From Augochlora pura (taxonomy: Eukaryota > Arthropoda > Insecta > Hymenoptera > Halictidae), in the NCBI RefSeq assembly GCF_028453695.1, contig NC_135773.1, forward strand, positions 12,772,001 through 12,836,000: a DNA stretch of 64,000 nt, in the 5' to 3' direction. Of the stretch, positions 47,454 to 59,289 are shown piece after piece (position 1 is the first letter of the stretch; each line of letters begins with the position of its first letter). Position numbers and translations under genes: made by a program. The notes under the pieces are model-generated. The model was not told the origin of the DNA, searched no databases, and saw only the letters and a program-made list of their open reading frames with translations.

Positions 47454-49559
47454 GTGAGTATACGTCGTTTCCGCGGGCACGGAATATCCGATTAACCCTT
47501 TTAGTGCCGGGCGAAAGTATCTAGAATAAAGTACCTGTAATAAAAATACCGGATCGATTTCACGGAGCTGATAGCGTTTTGGAGAAAGGCTCGTAAAAAT
47601 CAAAGGAAGAATGATGTTTATTGGATTCAAAAGATTTACAAGGGAGAATAAAGTAATGTCGATTGTGTTGAAACATTTGTCGGAGATCGCGTGGATAAGA
47701 TAAATATAAAACAGTATGGAAAAGGGAAAAATTAATTATATTTTTGAAAACGGTATTTGTACGTAGGAAAAATCATAGTTTAACTTTAACTTCACGTTGA
47801 TCATCTAATGCGAAGTATAGATATTGCACTTTCAATCATTCGTAACGAAATAACTGATATCGGACCACAAAACAAGAATAATACCACAATTCACAGCAAG
47901 CGTCGGTAGAATATGGCGATTAATAAGAAAAACTTGGAAGATAAATTTCTCGTTACATTTTTAATGCAAAAGTATACATTTGTTTGAACTACATTGCAAA
48001 TAGACCAGAACTATCTCTCTGTTTTTTGTGTCGTATGCTGATATGGAATAATGCAAATGTTCCAGCACTGAATCGTAACAATCGCATGAAGTAGGAAATC
48101 GAGGCTAAAATGAATATTTGAAAATCGGAATGCACAATAGTCCTGGCAATACACATCGGGTGTATTGGACTACTGGGCCGAAAATCGAACAAATCTCAAA
48201 TAATCGGGACTCCTGCTTATTGTACCGTGCAAATCCTATTGTAATATCTTTCATACCTCTGTTATTTTGGTCGTATCTGCAATTCTCGAAGTCGTTCGAG
48301 TATTTAATTCGATAATTAAATCATTCTCTAATCTATCAAAGATACACTATCATTGAGATTAAAATTTCTTTGATAGATTGATTTATTGTTATTTATTCTT
48401 ATTTATTTTTATTTCTTTATTTTATTTATTTTAATTTTTTTATTTTATTTATTTCATCTTTTATTTTATTAATCTTTATTTTCTACGCGATTCGTAACTT
48501 ATCAATAATAATAAATCAGTTTATCAAACCTGGTCATTTGCACATTTCATAGTAATTCAGTCGCACGTAACATTTGTCACATACTACATTATAAAAAAGT
48601 AAAATACTTAATTCAAGGTTCCTAAACCATATCAATGAGTCACGTGGTTCCATTTCCTCCAATACAATAATCCAAAACAATACATTTGCGTTATGATACA
48701 TAAAATCTAATTGAACAAACGCAACAATAGATACCCAAAGACAAATCATTAGACACAATGGATTCATGCGAGAAACGCTATAGCCATGGGACTCAGTCTT
48801 ATGCACAGTAGTCTCAGTGGACGGAATATAAAGATCAGGACTGATATAAGCGTTGACTAATTCATTGGACACGATAAGGACTATAACAGACTCGTTAGAC
48901 TAGATAAAGATCGTCGCGAATTCCTTATAGCCTGCGAAAGCTATGTATAGCGCAGCATAAACCTTGCGGAAACTTAGCAGACGCTTCAACGGAAATAGAG
49001 CTTTTATAGCGAATTCATAACGGATCTATCTAAGGTTGAACTCGGTCCCGGGAGTATAACGAGTCGAATATTAGATTATGAGTGGTATAACCATCGTGGC
49101 GCGGAATTTAACGTGTCTATAAATAGCTACGAGTCTCGTTAACGTCATAATGTCAAACTAAAAATTTGCGGTACTTAAAATTGCAAACGCTTCGTAATTT
49201 TGGAGGAGAATTCGAGATCATTTATATTACTGAATATTCGTTTTGCATATTGAATTGTTTCATGAATTTTTGACAGTTGGCATTTTTTAATGGAACATAA
49301 TAATGAAACAAATTAATATTGGAACTTATAATCAATAAAAGGACCAGTGATTGTAACAAAATTGAAAAACTTTCTATATTCTAAATACATTTTAAACTTT
49401 TTAAATTTTAGCGAAAATTGTATATTATGTTCATTGCATATTTCTTGAAACCATAATTAATTTAACTCACATCACTTCCAAAGTTTAAAACAACGAAACA
49501 ATATATCTCGCCTTAACAATCGACTTAATTAAAAAGTACCATTACCATCTTTTTTTCAG
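47454..49559 (+). other. unc-13: unc-13 intron, 2.1 kb
   Basis: AT-rich and non-coding. TTAACCCTTTTAGTGCCGGG at about 47492 resembles a TTAA-CCC transposon end, but no partner end was found. A T-rich low-complexity tract (TTTATTT) lies at about 48375-48480. The minus-strand open frame at 48534-48872 (112 aa) has no recognisable motif. Confidence 0.85.
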
Positions 49560-49710
49560 GCATTTCCACTGCCTTTCGACGAAGTACCTCTGTCCAGGTG
49601 TGCCAGCGGTAATGTCGACCCTTTTGGCGAACATAAACGCATACTACGCCCATACCAGCGCGAGTTCCGCTGTTTCAGCCAGTGATAGATTCGCTGCCAG
49701 TAACTTCGGG
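49560..49710 (+). CDS. unc-13: unc-13 exon: start of the MUN domain
   Basis: A 151-nt exon (1 nt + 50 codons) after CTTTTTTTCAG and before GTAAGC. It encodes HFHCLSTKYLCPGVPAVM, then a stretch ending ASDRFAASNFG. This block is almost invariant among UNC-13/Munc13 proteins (SSKYMCPGVPAVMSTLLAN in the vertebrate form). It ends on a complete codon, so downstream exons begin in phase 0. The MUN domain is the elongated helical module that catalyses opening of syntaxin-1 and SNARE assembly. Confidence 0.97.
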
Positions 49711-52008
49711 GTAAGCACGGGGTCGAACATCGAAGACTGCGTTTATTCATGGGGAGGGTTAGCGAAAAAGAGACGGAGAGGTAGAGAGAGAGAGAGAGAG
49801 AGAGCGTGTGGCAGCGAGAGAGAGACAGATCGAATGAGAGAACAACGGCGAACGCTGTGATTGAGAAATGCTCCTGCAATTTCCTAGTAGTCTAAACCAT
49901 CCATTATCCCCGCACCGGTTCACGTTGGCTGACCAGAGAGAACTTTAGAGCATACGTGCTCTCTAGCGCCTCTATCAATTTCATTTTGAGGCTCGCCATT
50001 AGGATCGTTCCTCTGCTGTCTCGGCTTCGTCTCTGTTCCCTTTTCTCCAGCCAAGATTTTTCGAAGCTGGAAATTGGAAACACTAGGGCGGAGGGTATGA
50101 GAGGGGGTCGCGGACGCCGTCCAAACTAATTAAGATTTTAATTAAGATTTTTTCGTCTCGATTGTGGCAGGCTGGTCCCGCGAGATGTCCAGCAATTGCC
50201 AGCAACGTATCCGCTGACGCAATTGGGCGGACTTAATTGATTAAACAACAATGCTTTAACAACGGCCGCTTCTTCAGAGAAACGTTCCAATTCTTGTCCC
50301 GTCGTCTATCTAGAAATTTCAATTACGCAGCCGTCTTGCGGGAGCGCTTTCAACCGTTCGCGATCGAACATTTCGCACGGCTTGCAGCGACTCGGCTTCT
50401 CAAGAATGCGGCAACTTTCATTTTAATAGGCAGGACGGTTACACCGCTCCCTTCGGTTTGCCGTATCGCTTAAAATGTGAATATATCTTTCGAAGAACTG
50501 GACCCGCTCGTTTTTCCTCCGGAGAAGTAATTCCAGTGCAAACGCTTAATGCAGTCATATAAATTTTACGGGTACACTTCTTGAGGAGGACAAATTCTGA
50601 TACTGTTTCCAACGTTCTTGAATTATGCATGACTTTTGGGAGGGGGGCGGTTGTCTTCGGAGGACGTCTATAAAAAATAGCTGACTTGGTCATTCGCGAA
50701 ACAAGCTTCAACGAATTCTAAAAAGAAATGAACTCCTGGACGACGGTGCGGATGGAGGAAAGGGAGATGAGCCTCGAACTCGTTGCTTCTGGAGATGTTG
50801 TTTTGCTTGGATCGATGAACGGGAGGAACAAGAATATTCTCTGATAATAACATAGTGGATGAAATTGGTGTAGGAAAGATAATATTTTTTATTGAATGGA
50901 GCTAAGTATCCTGTTTGAAAAATTAAAAGTCGGGTTGGTATATAAGGGAATAATGAGGAATTAAAAGACAACTTGTTAAACAAAGAATTCTCTTATTTTT
51001 TTTGTAAAATAGTAAGATAATTTTTTCATAATTTCAAGGTTATGTCAAGATTATGTCAGGGGTATTCCAAAGTTATGAAAAGGTTATATAGTAATAATGA
51101 AGCGAATAACTGTACAGTGAAATTTGCATGAGGACAGTAGCTACTTCGACATAACCTTCTTCTCGTTGGAAAAGATGACCTTTTTCATGTTCTCCAACTC
51201 AGATCAAATGATTTCGATTTCAGGAAACTTTTCAATGGTTTTTTCAGAAAACTTTTCTCGAAATTTTGAGGAAGCTTTTTGAAACCAAAGGATATTAGTG
51301 ACCCTATACATTTCGTCCACTGTACTTATTATCAATTTTAATCATAAACTGCCACTAAAATCCCAATGTATCAGAATTTGTCTAAATTCTCGTCGAAAGC
51401 ACATCCAAAAAAGAGCATTATCACAGAAATATCATCTCTACAAAAGAAAGTGAATATTTGACGTTATCCTAGTTGGTAACTTTATTTGCTTTGGCTACAC
51501 TTCACCTTACCATACCTGACAAATCAGTCTCCAAGGATTCGATGTTTCTTCTTCCATTTGAACCTCTATTATTTTCCTTAATCCCGGCGATCCACGATTC
51601 CCCCTTTCACGATCGCCATCGGGAATAGGAAATATTACTGGAGCGTAAATAATTTCTTCTTATGCAGCTGCGTTATCAACAAAGATCCGTTAGGCCTTGA
51701 AATTAAGATGAGATTACCGCTATGAAAAATTCAAGTCCCGTTCTTTGGCTGAATGGCTATTTCAAAAATATTAGAAAAATTGCATTTATAGGCTGGAGAT
51801 TTTACGTTTTTAGATAGATAAGACAGAAAGTTAAAGCAGCGAAGAGATTAATGGAATTTAAGAATATCGGATATATTAAAATGATTTTAAAAAAGCTATT
51901 TGATTCCAATAAATTGATTGTTACGATTTTCACGTCACGTCGACGACGGAGCAAGCCATCGTTCAAAAATTTTCCACGAGGATAAGTAGGATATTACTCT
52001 CTCCTTCC

Positions 52009-52042
<34 letters not shown>

Positions 52043-52170
52043 GGCAAAGTAATGGTTTCTCAAAAGAAGACGAGCTTTCCTGTCGTCATAAAGTTTCCAT
52101 AATTTATGGAAACTCGATACCGAGGCGAGATACAGTTTCCACCGTTCACGGCCCGTTTCTCCCGTTCCAG
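49711..52170 (+). other. unc-13: unc-13 intron, 2.5 kb
   Basis: A (GA)n repeat lies at about 49782-49804 and a (CT)n repeat at about 52008-52042, about 130 bp before the acceptor. The middle is partly GC-rich (about 49880-50760) and otherwise AT-rich. TACAGTG and CACTGTA at about 51111 and 51318 hint at an eroded Tc1/mariner-type remnant. No exon was recognised. Confidence 0.85.
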
Positions 52171-52905
52171 AAAGAGAAATTCGTGAAATTACTGGACCAG
52201 TTGCACAATTCCCTGCGAATCGACCTGTCGATGTACAGAAACAATTTCCCGGCGTCGAGTCAAGAGAAACTGATGGATCTGAAGAGCACGGTTGACCTGT
52301 TGACCAGCATCACGTTCTTCCGGATGAAGGTCCAGGAATTGTCGAGCCCGCCGAGGGCGAGCACCGTGGTCAAGGACTGCGTGAAGGCTTGCCTTCGCTC
52401 GACTTACCAGTTCCTCTTCGAGAACTGCTACGACATCTACAACAGAGAGTTCCAGGCGGACCCGAGCGAGTCGAAGAGGGACGCGGAGGACCACGGGCCA
52501 CGGCTCGAGACCGTCGACTTCTGGCACAAGCTGATCGCCTTGATCGTCTCGGTGATCGAAGAGGACAAGAACAGCTACGCGCCGGTCCTTAATCAATTCC
52601 CACAGGAGTTGAATATCGGTCAACTGTCAGCGGCCACTATGTGGTCATTGTTCGCGGTGGACATGAAGTACGCGCTGGAGGAGCACGAGCAGCACAGGCT
52701 CTGCAAGTCCTCGGCCTACATGAACCTACACTTCAAGGTCAAGTGGTTGTACACCAACTACGTGGAAGATGTGCCGACGCTCAAGGCAGCCGTGCCGGAA
52801 TACCCGGCGTGGTTCGAGCCGTTCGTGATGCAATGGCTGAACGAGAACGACGACGTCTCATTAGAATATCTCCATGGTGCCTTCAACAGAGACAAGAAGG
52901 ATGGA
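52171..52905 (+). CDS. unc-13: unc-13 exon: MUN core with the syntaxin-opening NF pair
   Basis: A 735-nt exon of exactly 245 codons, phase 0 on both sides (CCCGTTCCAG / GTGAGT). It starts KEKFVKLLDQLHNSLRIDLS and ends HGAFNRDKKDG. Conserved landmarks: LKSTVDLLTSITFFRMKVQE near codons 31-50, VVKDCVKACLRSTYQFLFEN near codons 63-82, and DFWHKLIALIVSVIEEDKNS near codons 112-131. NLHF at 52723-52734 corresponds to the N...F pair (N1128/F1131 in rat Munc13-1) needed to open syntaxin-1. The ATG at 52183 is an internal methionine codon, not a start. It is the longest exon in the window and is fully intact. Confidence 0.98.
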
Positions 52906-53167
52906 GTGAGTATCGCCCGGCTCTTATTTCTTTAAAACTGGATCCCTTGAGTTTGACGGTCCGTGGAAACTTATTCCTAAAATGGATTCAGTAGATTATC
53001 TTCTACAAGTTTAATTCGACAAATCTCATTTACGATAACGTCGATAGGAAAACATTGATTTATACAATGAAAAAAATAGCATATAATTAGAATCTCAAAC
53101 TTGAAAACCCCCTCCCTCCAATGTCCTTCTGTGTCGAAGCTCTGCTGACGTTTAATGTTAATTACAG

Positions 53168-53389
53168 TTCCAAAAGAGCAGCGAGCACGCGCTGTTCAGC
53201 GTCTCCGTCGTCGACGTCTTCACGCAGTTAACCCAATGCTTCGACGTAGTATCGAAACTAGAATGCCCGGACCCAGAGATTTGGAAGAGGTACATGAAGA
53301 GGTTCGCGAAGACCATCGTGAAGGTGTTGGTCGCGTACGCTGACATCGTGAAGAACGAGTTCCCGAGCCATATGAAAGAAGAACGAATC
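53168..53389 (+). CDS. unc-13: unc-13 exon: MUN domain
   Basis: A 222-nt exon of 74 codons, phase 0 on both sides (acceptor TTAATTACAG, donor GTACGT). It starts FQKSSEHALFSVSVVDVFTQ, continues through KLECPDPEIWKRYMKRFAKT and ends SHMKEERI. This matches the family block (F)Q..SEHALFS.SVVDVF...LECPDP of Munc13. The preceding intron is only 262 bp and is AT-rich apart from a C-rich patch. Confidence 0.97.
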
Positions 53390-53476
53390 GTACGTGACAC
53401 GATGATTGCAACCCTTGCAGCTTTATCCTAGCACTCGGTAGCAATTCGCCAACTAAAACGAACGTCTTCCTTTCAG

Positions 53477-53929
53477 GCGTGTATCCTGATGAACAACATC
53501 CAGCAGCTTCGAGTACAATTGGAGAAGATGTTCGAGTCGATGGGCGGCGAGAAGCTGGAGGAAGACGCGGCAAACATTTTGAAGGAGCTTCAACAACAAC
53601 TGAACGGATCGCTCGACGACCTGGCGATACTGTTCGCGAAGAGCCTGGAGCCGAGGATAACCGCGTCGGTGAAAGAGTTAGGAGACTTGTTACTGGCAAT
53701 CAAGGGCGGCGGCCAAGTGCAATTGTCGCAGCCGGCGCAGAGGAACAACGTCGCGGTGGAAGCGGACGAAGTGCTGCGACCGTTGATGGTTCTTCTCGAC
53801 GGAAGTCTGTCCTTGTACGCTCAATCTTGCGAGAAGACTGTACTGAAGAGGCTGCTCAAGGAACTATGGAAGATCGTCATGAGAATATTGGAGAAGACGG
53901 TCGTGTTGCCGCCCATGACCGACAAGAGC
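53477..53929 (+). CDS. unc-13: unc-13 exon: MUN domain, C-terminal half
   Basis: A 453-nt exon of 151 codons, phase 0 on both sides (CTTCCTTTCAG / GTACGT). It starts ACILMNNIQQLRVQLEKMFE and ends VVLPPMTDKS. CEKTVLKRLLKELWKIVMRI near codons 117-136 is the diagnostic stretch. A variable loop (IKGGGQVQLSQPAQRNNVAV) occupies the place where Munc13 orthologues differ most. It is separated from its neighbours by very short introns (87 and 71 bp). Confidence 0.97.
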
Positions 53930-54000
53930 GTACGTTTCCGATGTTGTTAAGGCTATGAACGACTCGTTGAGACGTTTATACTCATTCTACGATTTTGCAG

Positions 54001-54132
54001 ATGATGTTCAAGAATCTGACGGACAACGCCAAGAATCTGGCCGCGAACGCCAAGATAGAGGACATGTCGAAGCTGTTCAAGAACCACATGGTGAGCAAAC
54101 CGGATATGAAGAATGCTCTCAGCGGTGTAATG
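54001..54132 (+). CDS. unc-13: unc-13 exon: invertebrate-type MUN insert, 44 codons
   Basis: A 132-nt exon, phase 0 on both sides (GATTTTGCAG / GTGAGC). It encodes MMFKNLTDNAKNLAANAK, then IEDMSKLFKNHMVSKPDMKN and ALSGVM. In vertebrate Munc13 this position has a shorter segment, so this is the insect-type extension. The two initial ATG codons are internal. The exon is symmetric and could be skipped without a frameshift; whether that happens is unknown. Confidence 0.95.
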
Positions 54133-54613
54133 GTGAGCGATTTTTTTATTCTTCTATGTTCTGAGTTTTGTGTAAAATATTTACGTACAAAGATGTAGAT
54201 TAATTTGAAATTTTAAATATACTCGTAATATTGTATATAATCTTCTTGACAACGTGTAATTTTGACTAAAGATATCTGATAATATGAATTATAATATATT
54301 CTTAATAGAAGTTTAAATATACATTATATTTAAAATTATAATAGATTTTTATATATATTAAAACTTTAGTAGATCTTTAATAGATCCTTATATAAATTTT
54401 GAAGCAGATTTGCAATAGAATATTAAATAGATTTGAACTATTATTACCTGAAAATGTATTAGCTTTGTTTAGATATTAATTAGGTTCTGGATGCTAAAAT
54501 AACAATCACTTGGTTTTGGTGAAACTGTACTCGAACTAGTAATGTCTGTCCTTTATTTATTTGAGTTAGTGAAATTGATATCTTATTGATAATGAAATGT
54601 GTTACGTGTCCAG
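54133..54613 (+). other. unc-13: unc-13 intron, 481 bp
   Basis: Strongly AT-rich with repeated TTTAATAGAT/TATATA-type words. The acceptor (TGTTACGTGTCCAG) has a poor pyrimidine tract compared with its neighbours. Confidence 0.85.
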
Positions 54614-54839
54614 GATATTTCCAAGGAAGTAGAGAAGAATTTGTCACCGAAACAGTGCGCGGTCCTCGAGGTCGCGCTCGACACGATCAAGCAGTACTTC
54701 CATGCAGGTGGAAACGGTTTGAAGAAAACGTTCTTGGAGAAGTCGCCAGAGTTGCAGAGCTTGCGATACGCTCTTAGCTTGTACACGCAAACAACTGACA
54801 CCCTCATCAAGACTTTCGTCACGTCGCAAGTTAATCAAG
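54614..54839 (+). CDS. unc-13: unc-13 exon: end of the MUN domain (MHD2 part)
   Basis: A 226-nt exon (75 codons + 1 nt; donor G|GTGAGC). It starts DISKEVEKNLSPKQCAVLEV and contains LDTIKQYFHAGGNGLKKTFL and QSLRYALSLYTQTTDTLIKT, which are among the most conserved segments of the family. It ends TSQVNQ. This is the C-terminal tip of MUN, the part that in Munc13 contacts synaptobrevin and leads into C2C. The 3' split codon becomes GAT (D) with the next exon. Confidence 0.97.
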
Positions 54840-57800
54840 GTGAGCCGATTATTAATTATAAGTTTCCGACTAATACCATTTGTCAGTTTTTAAAGAACCG
54901 CGGTTAAAAACTGTTTTTTTTTCTTATGAGTTTGTGAAATTCGGAAATCGATTTTTCAAATAAAAAAAATTGCGTTTGCGAGCACTTTATAAATACTTAA
55001 AAATTAATATAACAATATAGATAGTAATATCTGGGAATCAAACTATTAATCTGACCAATAGCAATTCAATGACGATATTTTCACGTTCAAATCATATTTT
55101 CTATAAAAATTGCGTTAAATATAGATTTTGTACGATTTGAAACTATTTTGTTATTTTTTTTTACTTCGTACAGAATATATTTTCTTTTGTATTATTTTTC
55201 TAGTTGCATAAATATTAGACGAAGTTTAAAACTGTACGGGTTTCAATTATTTTGGTATTTTTTGTACTCATCTATTTTTCCAGAGAGTGTATTCTATTCG
55301 ACTATACTCGTGTAGCTCCATATGTGTACAGGGTGTCTCATCTAACCCGAGCAATTTTTCCAGCTTACTATTAATAACAGAAAAATAGAATTAAATACTA
55401 TTCCCTCAAACATAATCATGCCTAACCAGATAAGACAACAAATTTAAAGAAACAAGTATAAACATTTCTCACTGTTTTAATTATATTTTGTTTTGGTAAA
55501 AATTCGAAACCCGGTTTATTAAAAAATTGATGTTTGTATAAACCCAACCAAATTAATATTTCTGTCTACACCGAAGGGTTCACTGATACCATTGCTATAG
55601 CAACATATGCTATTTAGGTCCCCTATGTACCAAAAGAATTTCTGTTCTTTACTGCAGTACACCAAAATTTCCGACAATATTAAATCATATGACAATAAAA
55701 CACGTCATCGTGACTCCGTCAAAATTCACCATTAATACAATTGTCAAACAAAACTGCCGCCATACACGTTCGTTCTACGCGTACGAAAACATTCGCGGAC
55801 CATTTTACCACACGCATTGATATCGCTATCGGACACTCGCGCGAGTATATCGCCGACGCGCGTTCACATCTCTGACCAAAAAAATCCAACCGACGTAACG
55901 TGAATTGTCGCGACAGTGCCGCTGAACAATGCGTCAAAGCTACGTCAGCGTCAGCGTTCGATGAGCAGCGAGAGAGGCGGTGACGAAGGGGAAGGAGCCG
56001 AGGGTATGGAAAGCCTCGAGGAACCCCTTCGCCAGAACAAGCCCTCTCTTCGCCGAGAGAGTCGACAAGGTACCAGAGTGCACTACTCTTAGAGCAGAAG
56101 CCTCGGAACAAATTCTTGGCTGACTTACGGTCACTTTCGACATCTAGGCGCTCGTTTAGGACGTAGTGGACTGTTCGTTTATTGCATTACTCACCGAGGT
56201 GTCTCATAGGGACTACAACTTATCCTACGTTCTTTTATACTTTTTATTGTTACTACCTAATATACATATCATCATTGGTTCACATGATAACACGCGTCCG
56301 GTGTTTCATTTCTTTTTTATTAAATCGCTCGACGCGTTGGCTGTCGGACAAGGACACCTCGTTCGCTGGTGATGTGAATCTTCGCTGATGTTCTGACATC
56401 GTTCCTTTTTTCATTTAGCCTCGTGCAGCAGTTCCGAACGACGTTGAAAGTCTTCGTGGTTACTTACATTGAATACGAAGAAAACGATGAAAAATAGCGA
56501 GGGTGTTCGTTGATATAATTACTCCATTTGAATACTCTTATATTTCAATATTATATTCAATATTTAACATATGAAATATTCAATATTTTAATATTAAATT
56601 AAATATTAAATATTCAAGTATTGAAATATTAAATAGTGAATATTTGATCAATTATTTAATATTAATTCATTTTTAAATTATTTAAATGTATCAAAATAGG
56701 TGGCGTGAAGTGATCAATATTTAAATTTTAATCACAGTAATGTACAATAATGTTTTATTAGTCAATTAAAAAGAAGTAAATTTAAAAACGCGTGAAAACT
56801 TGAAGTATAACATTTTGAACGTTCCCATTAAATACAATCATATAATCATCAGAAGCACTTGTAACCATGAAGACCTTCATCTTGAAAATGTTTACGCAAG
56901 TATGTCTTGCAGTTTCGAGTAAAATGTTTATAAAGGATTCTGATTTACGCTTCAATATTTGTACTTCGTCAAATTGTTGACTCGATAACCCTTCTATGAC
57001 ACGAACTCATGTCACCAAGTCCGAATGTGTTGTCCCGAGCATAAACTATGCGTGACGGCCATCGCGGAGACCCTTTCGATGTTATGACAGCTTGTAAAAG
57101 TTTACTGAAACGACATAGCGCGCGAAGCAAATGCTTAGACCCTAATCGGCGCGTTCGAGCCTCAGTCGGTCCGCTGCAGCGCGCTGGTAGCATAAGCTAA
57201 GCTTCCCGTACACACATCAAGCTCAACTGGCTATACAAAGTCATAAATAGACTGCGGATTGTTGTGCAGCTGTAACGCTCTCAAATGTTCCGCTCAAATA
57301 TCAGAAGTAGGCCAAATTACATAAGACAGTAACATGTGTTTACCTAAAACAGCTGCATAAATATTTCTTTGATTACGACAATATATCAAATATTTTATAT
57401 AATATTAGTTCAGACCATGTGTTGATAATATAAATTATGCAAGAGACCTATGCAACACTCCACTATTTATTATATAAGAATCCACAGTCTAGTGATAAAA
57501 GATTGACTATAAAGTGCGACCTTGAGCTGCCAGTTGAGTTCGATCTGATCATGGTCGTACTATCGAAAGGGTCGAGAACATGTCCCGAATGTGATCGTCT
57601 CGGTGATCGATAGTTGTATTAGGTAGCGCTGCTGCTATCACTACTGCCGCTGCTACTTGCTACTATGGAGAACCTTGCCAAAAATCACAGTGCGCATCCT
57701 TCAGTCATCTTCTTCAAGGCTTTCATAGACACACGTACACCTACACGGATGTGAGTTTTGTTGAACCGATCACTGCCAGTTTAGCGTAACACACTGTCCA

Positions 57801-58366
57801 ACGGGACCAGCTCCAGCAACCGTGTACGCACACTGTACACCGGCCCTAACCTATATCGGCGGAGCGTTCGGTCAAACACGCCTAAAACTTTAGACAGGCC
57901 CGATGCCGTTCGACGGCAACGTGTACCTGCAACGACAACACCACGGGAACGATATTGCACTTGCCCACCGAGGACCACAATCGAGATTCACGGCAGACTT
58001 GTTCAAGAGTCGCGGGAGCCATCCAATTATCCCTAGTTTTGAGATTGCTCTGCATTTCGCGGAAGATAACAACGACTCGATTATTAATTGCTTTGGAAAG
58101 GATCGTTTGATCGTTAGCTCGTATTGATCCAAGACTGCATCTCCTCCGCTGAGTATACTCTATAAGACAAACGTTCCATGCATACCGTTAGAGCATGTAA
58201 TCTGCTCTAGACCTAGACACCCAAATAGAGAATCTTAGCATCGAATTTTTGAATTATAGCGTCGGATAGAAACGACCGAAGCTCTACCTTTCTATTTCGT
58301 AGCACATAGACGCTCGATTAACACGACGGTGAGCAAAGAATCTAATTATCGTTTATGAAGTTCCAG
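54840..58366 (+). other. unc-13: unc-13 intron between MUN and C2C, 3.5 kb
   Basis: Mixed composition. An AT-rich low-complexity tract of AATATTAAATATTC words lies at about 56536-56695. Two GC-rich stretches lie at about 55700-56160 and 57520-58140. Open frames there (55719-56111 minus, 57903-58127 plus) have no recognised motif. TACAGGGTGTCTCATCTAAC at about 55328 resembles words often found in insect mobile-element remnants. No further unc-13 exon was seen. Confidence 0.8.
56536..56695. repeat. AT-rich low-complexity tract with dyads
   Basis: Consists of alternating TTCAATATT / AATATTAAAT / TATTGAAATATT words and is able to fold on itself. Probably neutral. Confidence 0.8.
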
Positions 58367-58465
58367 ATACCGCCGGCTCGGACGAAGGCTCCGTGGGGGA
58401 GGTCAGCATCCAGGTGGATCTGTTCACGCATCCCGGAACCGGCGAACAGAAGGTCACCGTGAAAG
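58367..58465 (+). CDS. unc-13: unc-13 exon: start of the C2C domain
   Basis: A 99-nt exon (2 nt + 32 codons + 1 nt), acceptor GAAGTTCCAG, donor G|GTACGA. It encodes TAGSDEGSVGEVSIQVDLFT followed by HPGTGEQKVTVK. The acidic start is the MUN-C2C linker; VGEVSIQVDLFTHPGTGEQK is the first strand region of C2C and matches the Munc13 form closely. C2C binds the vesicle membrane without Ca2+ and helps bridge vesicle and plasma membrane. Confidence 0.96.
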
Positions 58466-59126
58466 GTACGAATCGTATCTTTACGAATTACTGGTAACCC
58501 TTTTACAACACGGTAAATATGCCGCTAAAAAATTCCTAGAAACAGCTAGTACGAAAGGGAAGACTCCAAGATCTTATCAAAAACAAACAATTCTCTAAAT
58601 TCATTTATTTAGAATATTAGCGACTTAATTTTTATTAACCCTAGAACGAACCCATGAGGTTGTCAGCGACCCCACAACATTGTTAAATTCTCTATGAATG
58701 AGTAAATAAATACTAAAATATTGAGTCTTTCCTTACATTTTATATTTTGGAAATAATAAATAATTACTGAGATTGCTAAGATTTTATTTCGAGTCATCAG
58801 CAACCCCTCAATGTCACAAATGTCAAAATATAAAAGGGGATCGTTCTAGGATTAAAAATATAAATTTACGTATAACGCGAAACGAAAAAAGGGACAAAAA
58901 ATATTATTTTCATTTAATGCGACCTCAATTTAATAAACTTCTTCCTCGTCACAATTATTGTAGAAGGGTTGTCTGTATTGTCTTGGTGACTTTGAACCAA
59001 CCATTTTTGTTTAATCAGCTGTTCGATAAAAAACTATTGGTGCTTAGTTATATCTATTACCTCTCGATGACCGCAGTTATTGAGATCACGCTATAACACC
59101 TATTATAATCGAGCCCTGCATTTCAG
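58466..59126 (+). other. unc-13: unc-13 intron within C2C
   Basis: 661 bp, AT-rich. Contains the TTAA-flanked inverted-repeat element at 58635-58855 and a plus-strand open frame (58773-59096) without recognisable features. Confidence 0.85.
58635..58855. mobile_element. TTAA-flanked inverted-repeat element (third piggyBac-like MITE)
   Basis: The element at 58639-58851 (213 bp) lies between TTAA at 58635-58638 and TTAA at 58852-58855. The ends are CCCTAGAACGA and TCGTTCTAGGA, an 11-bp inverted repeat with one mismatch at the outermost base. CCCTAGA at a TTAA site resembles the ends of piggyBac itself. It has no coding capacity. A solo copy of the same end is at 26912. Confidence 0.7.
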
Positions 59127-59289
59127 TTGTCGCTGCGAACGATTTGAAGTGGCAGCTCGCCACAGGCATGTTCAGGCCGTATGTTGAAGTGAACCTAATT
59201 GGACCACATTTGACTGGAAAGAAGAGGAAACAGTCGACGAAGTCAAAGAGCAATAACTGGTCGCCGCAATTCAACGAGAGCTTCGATTT
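59127..59289 (+). CDS. unc-13: unc-13 exon: C2C domain core
   Basis: A 163-nt exon (2 nt + 53 codons + 2 nt), acceptor GCATTTCAG, donor TT|GTAAGT. It encodes VAANDLKWQLATGMFRPYVE, then VNLIGPHLTGKKRKQSTKSK and SNNWSPQFNESFD. The family signature (VVAANDLKWQ..G.FRP..EV...GP.L..KKRK..TKSK.N.W.P..NESF) is complete. As usual for this domain, the Ca2+-ligating aspartates of a classical C2 loop 1 are missing. Confidence 0.97.

Noticed and set aside
51111..51324. Tc1/mariner-type element suggested by TACAGTG ... CACTGTA
   Set aside because: Only seven terminal bases match as inverted repeats; too little to annotate.
52189..52623. 144-aa minus-strand frame over the main MUN exon
   Set aside because: Antisense shadow of the strongly conserved unc-13 coding exon.
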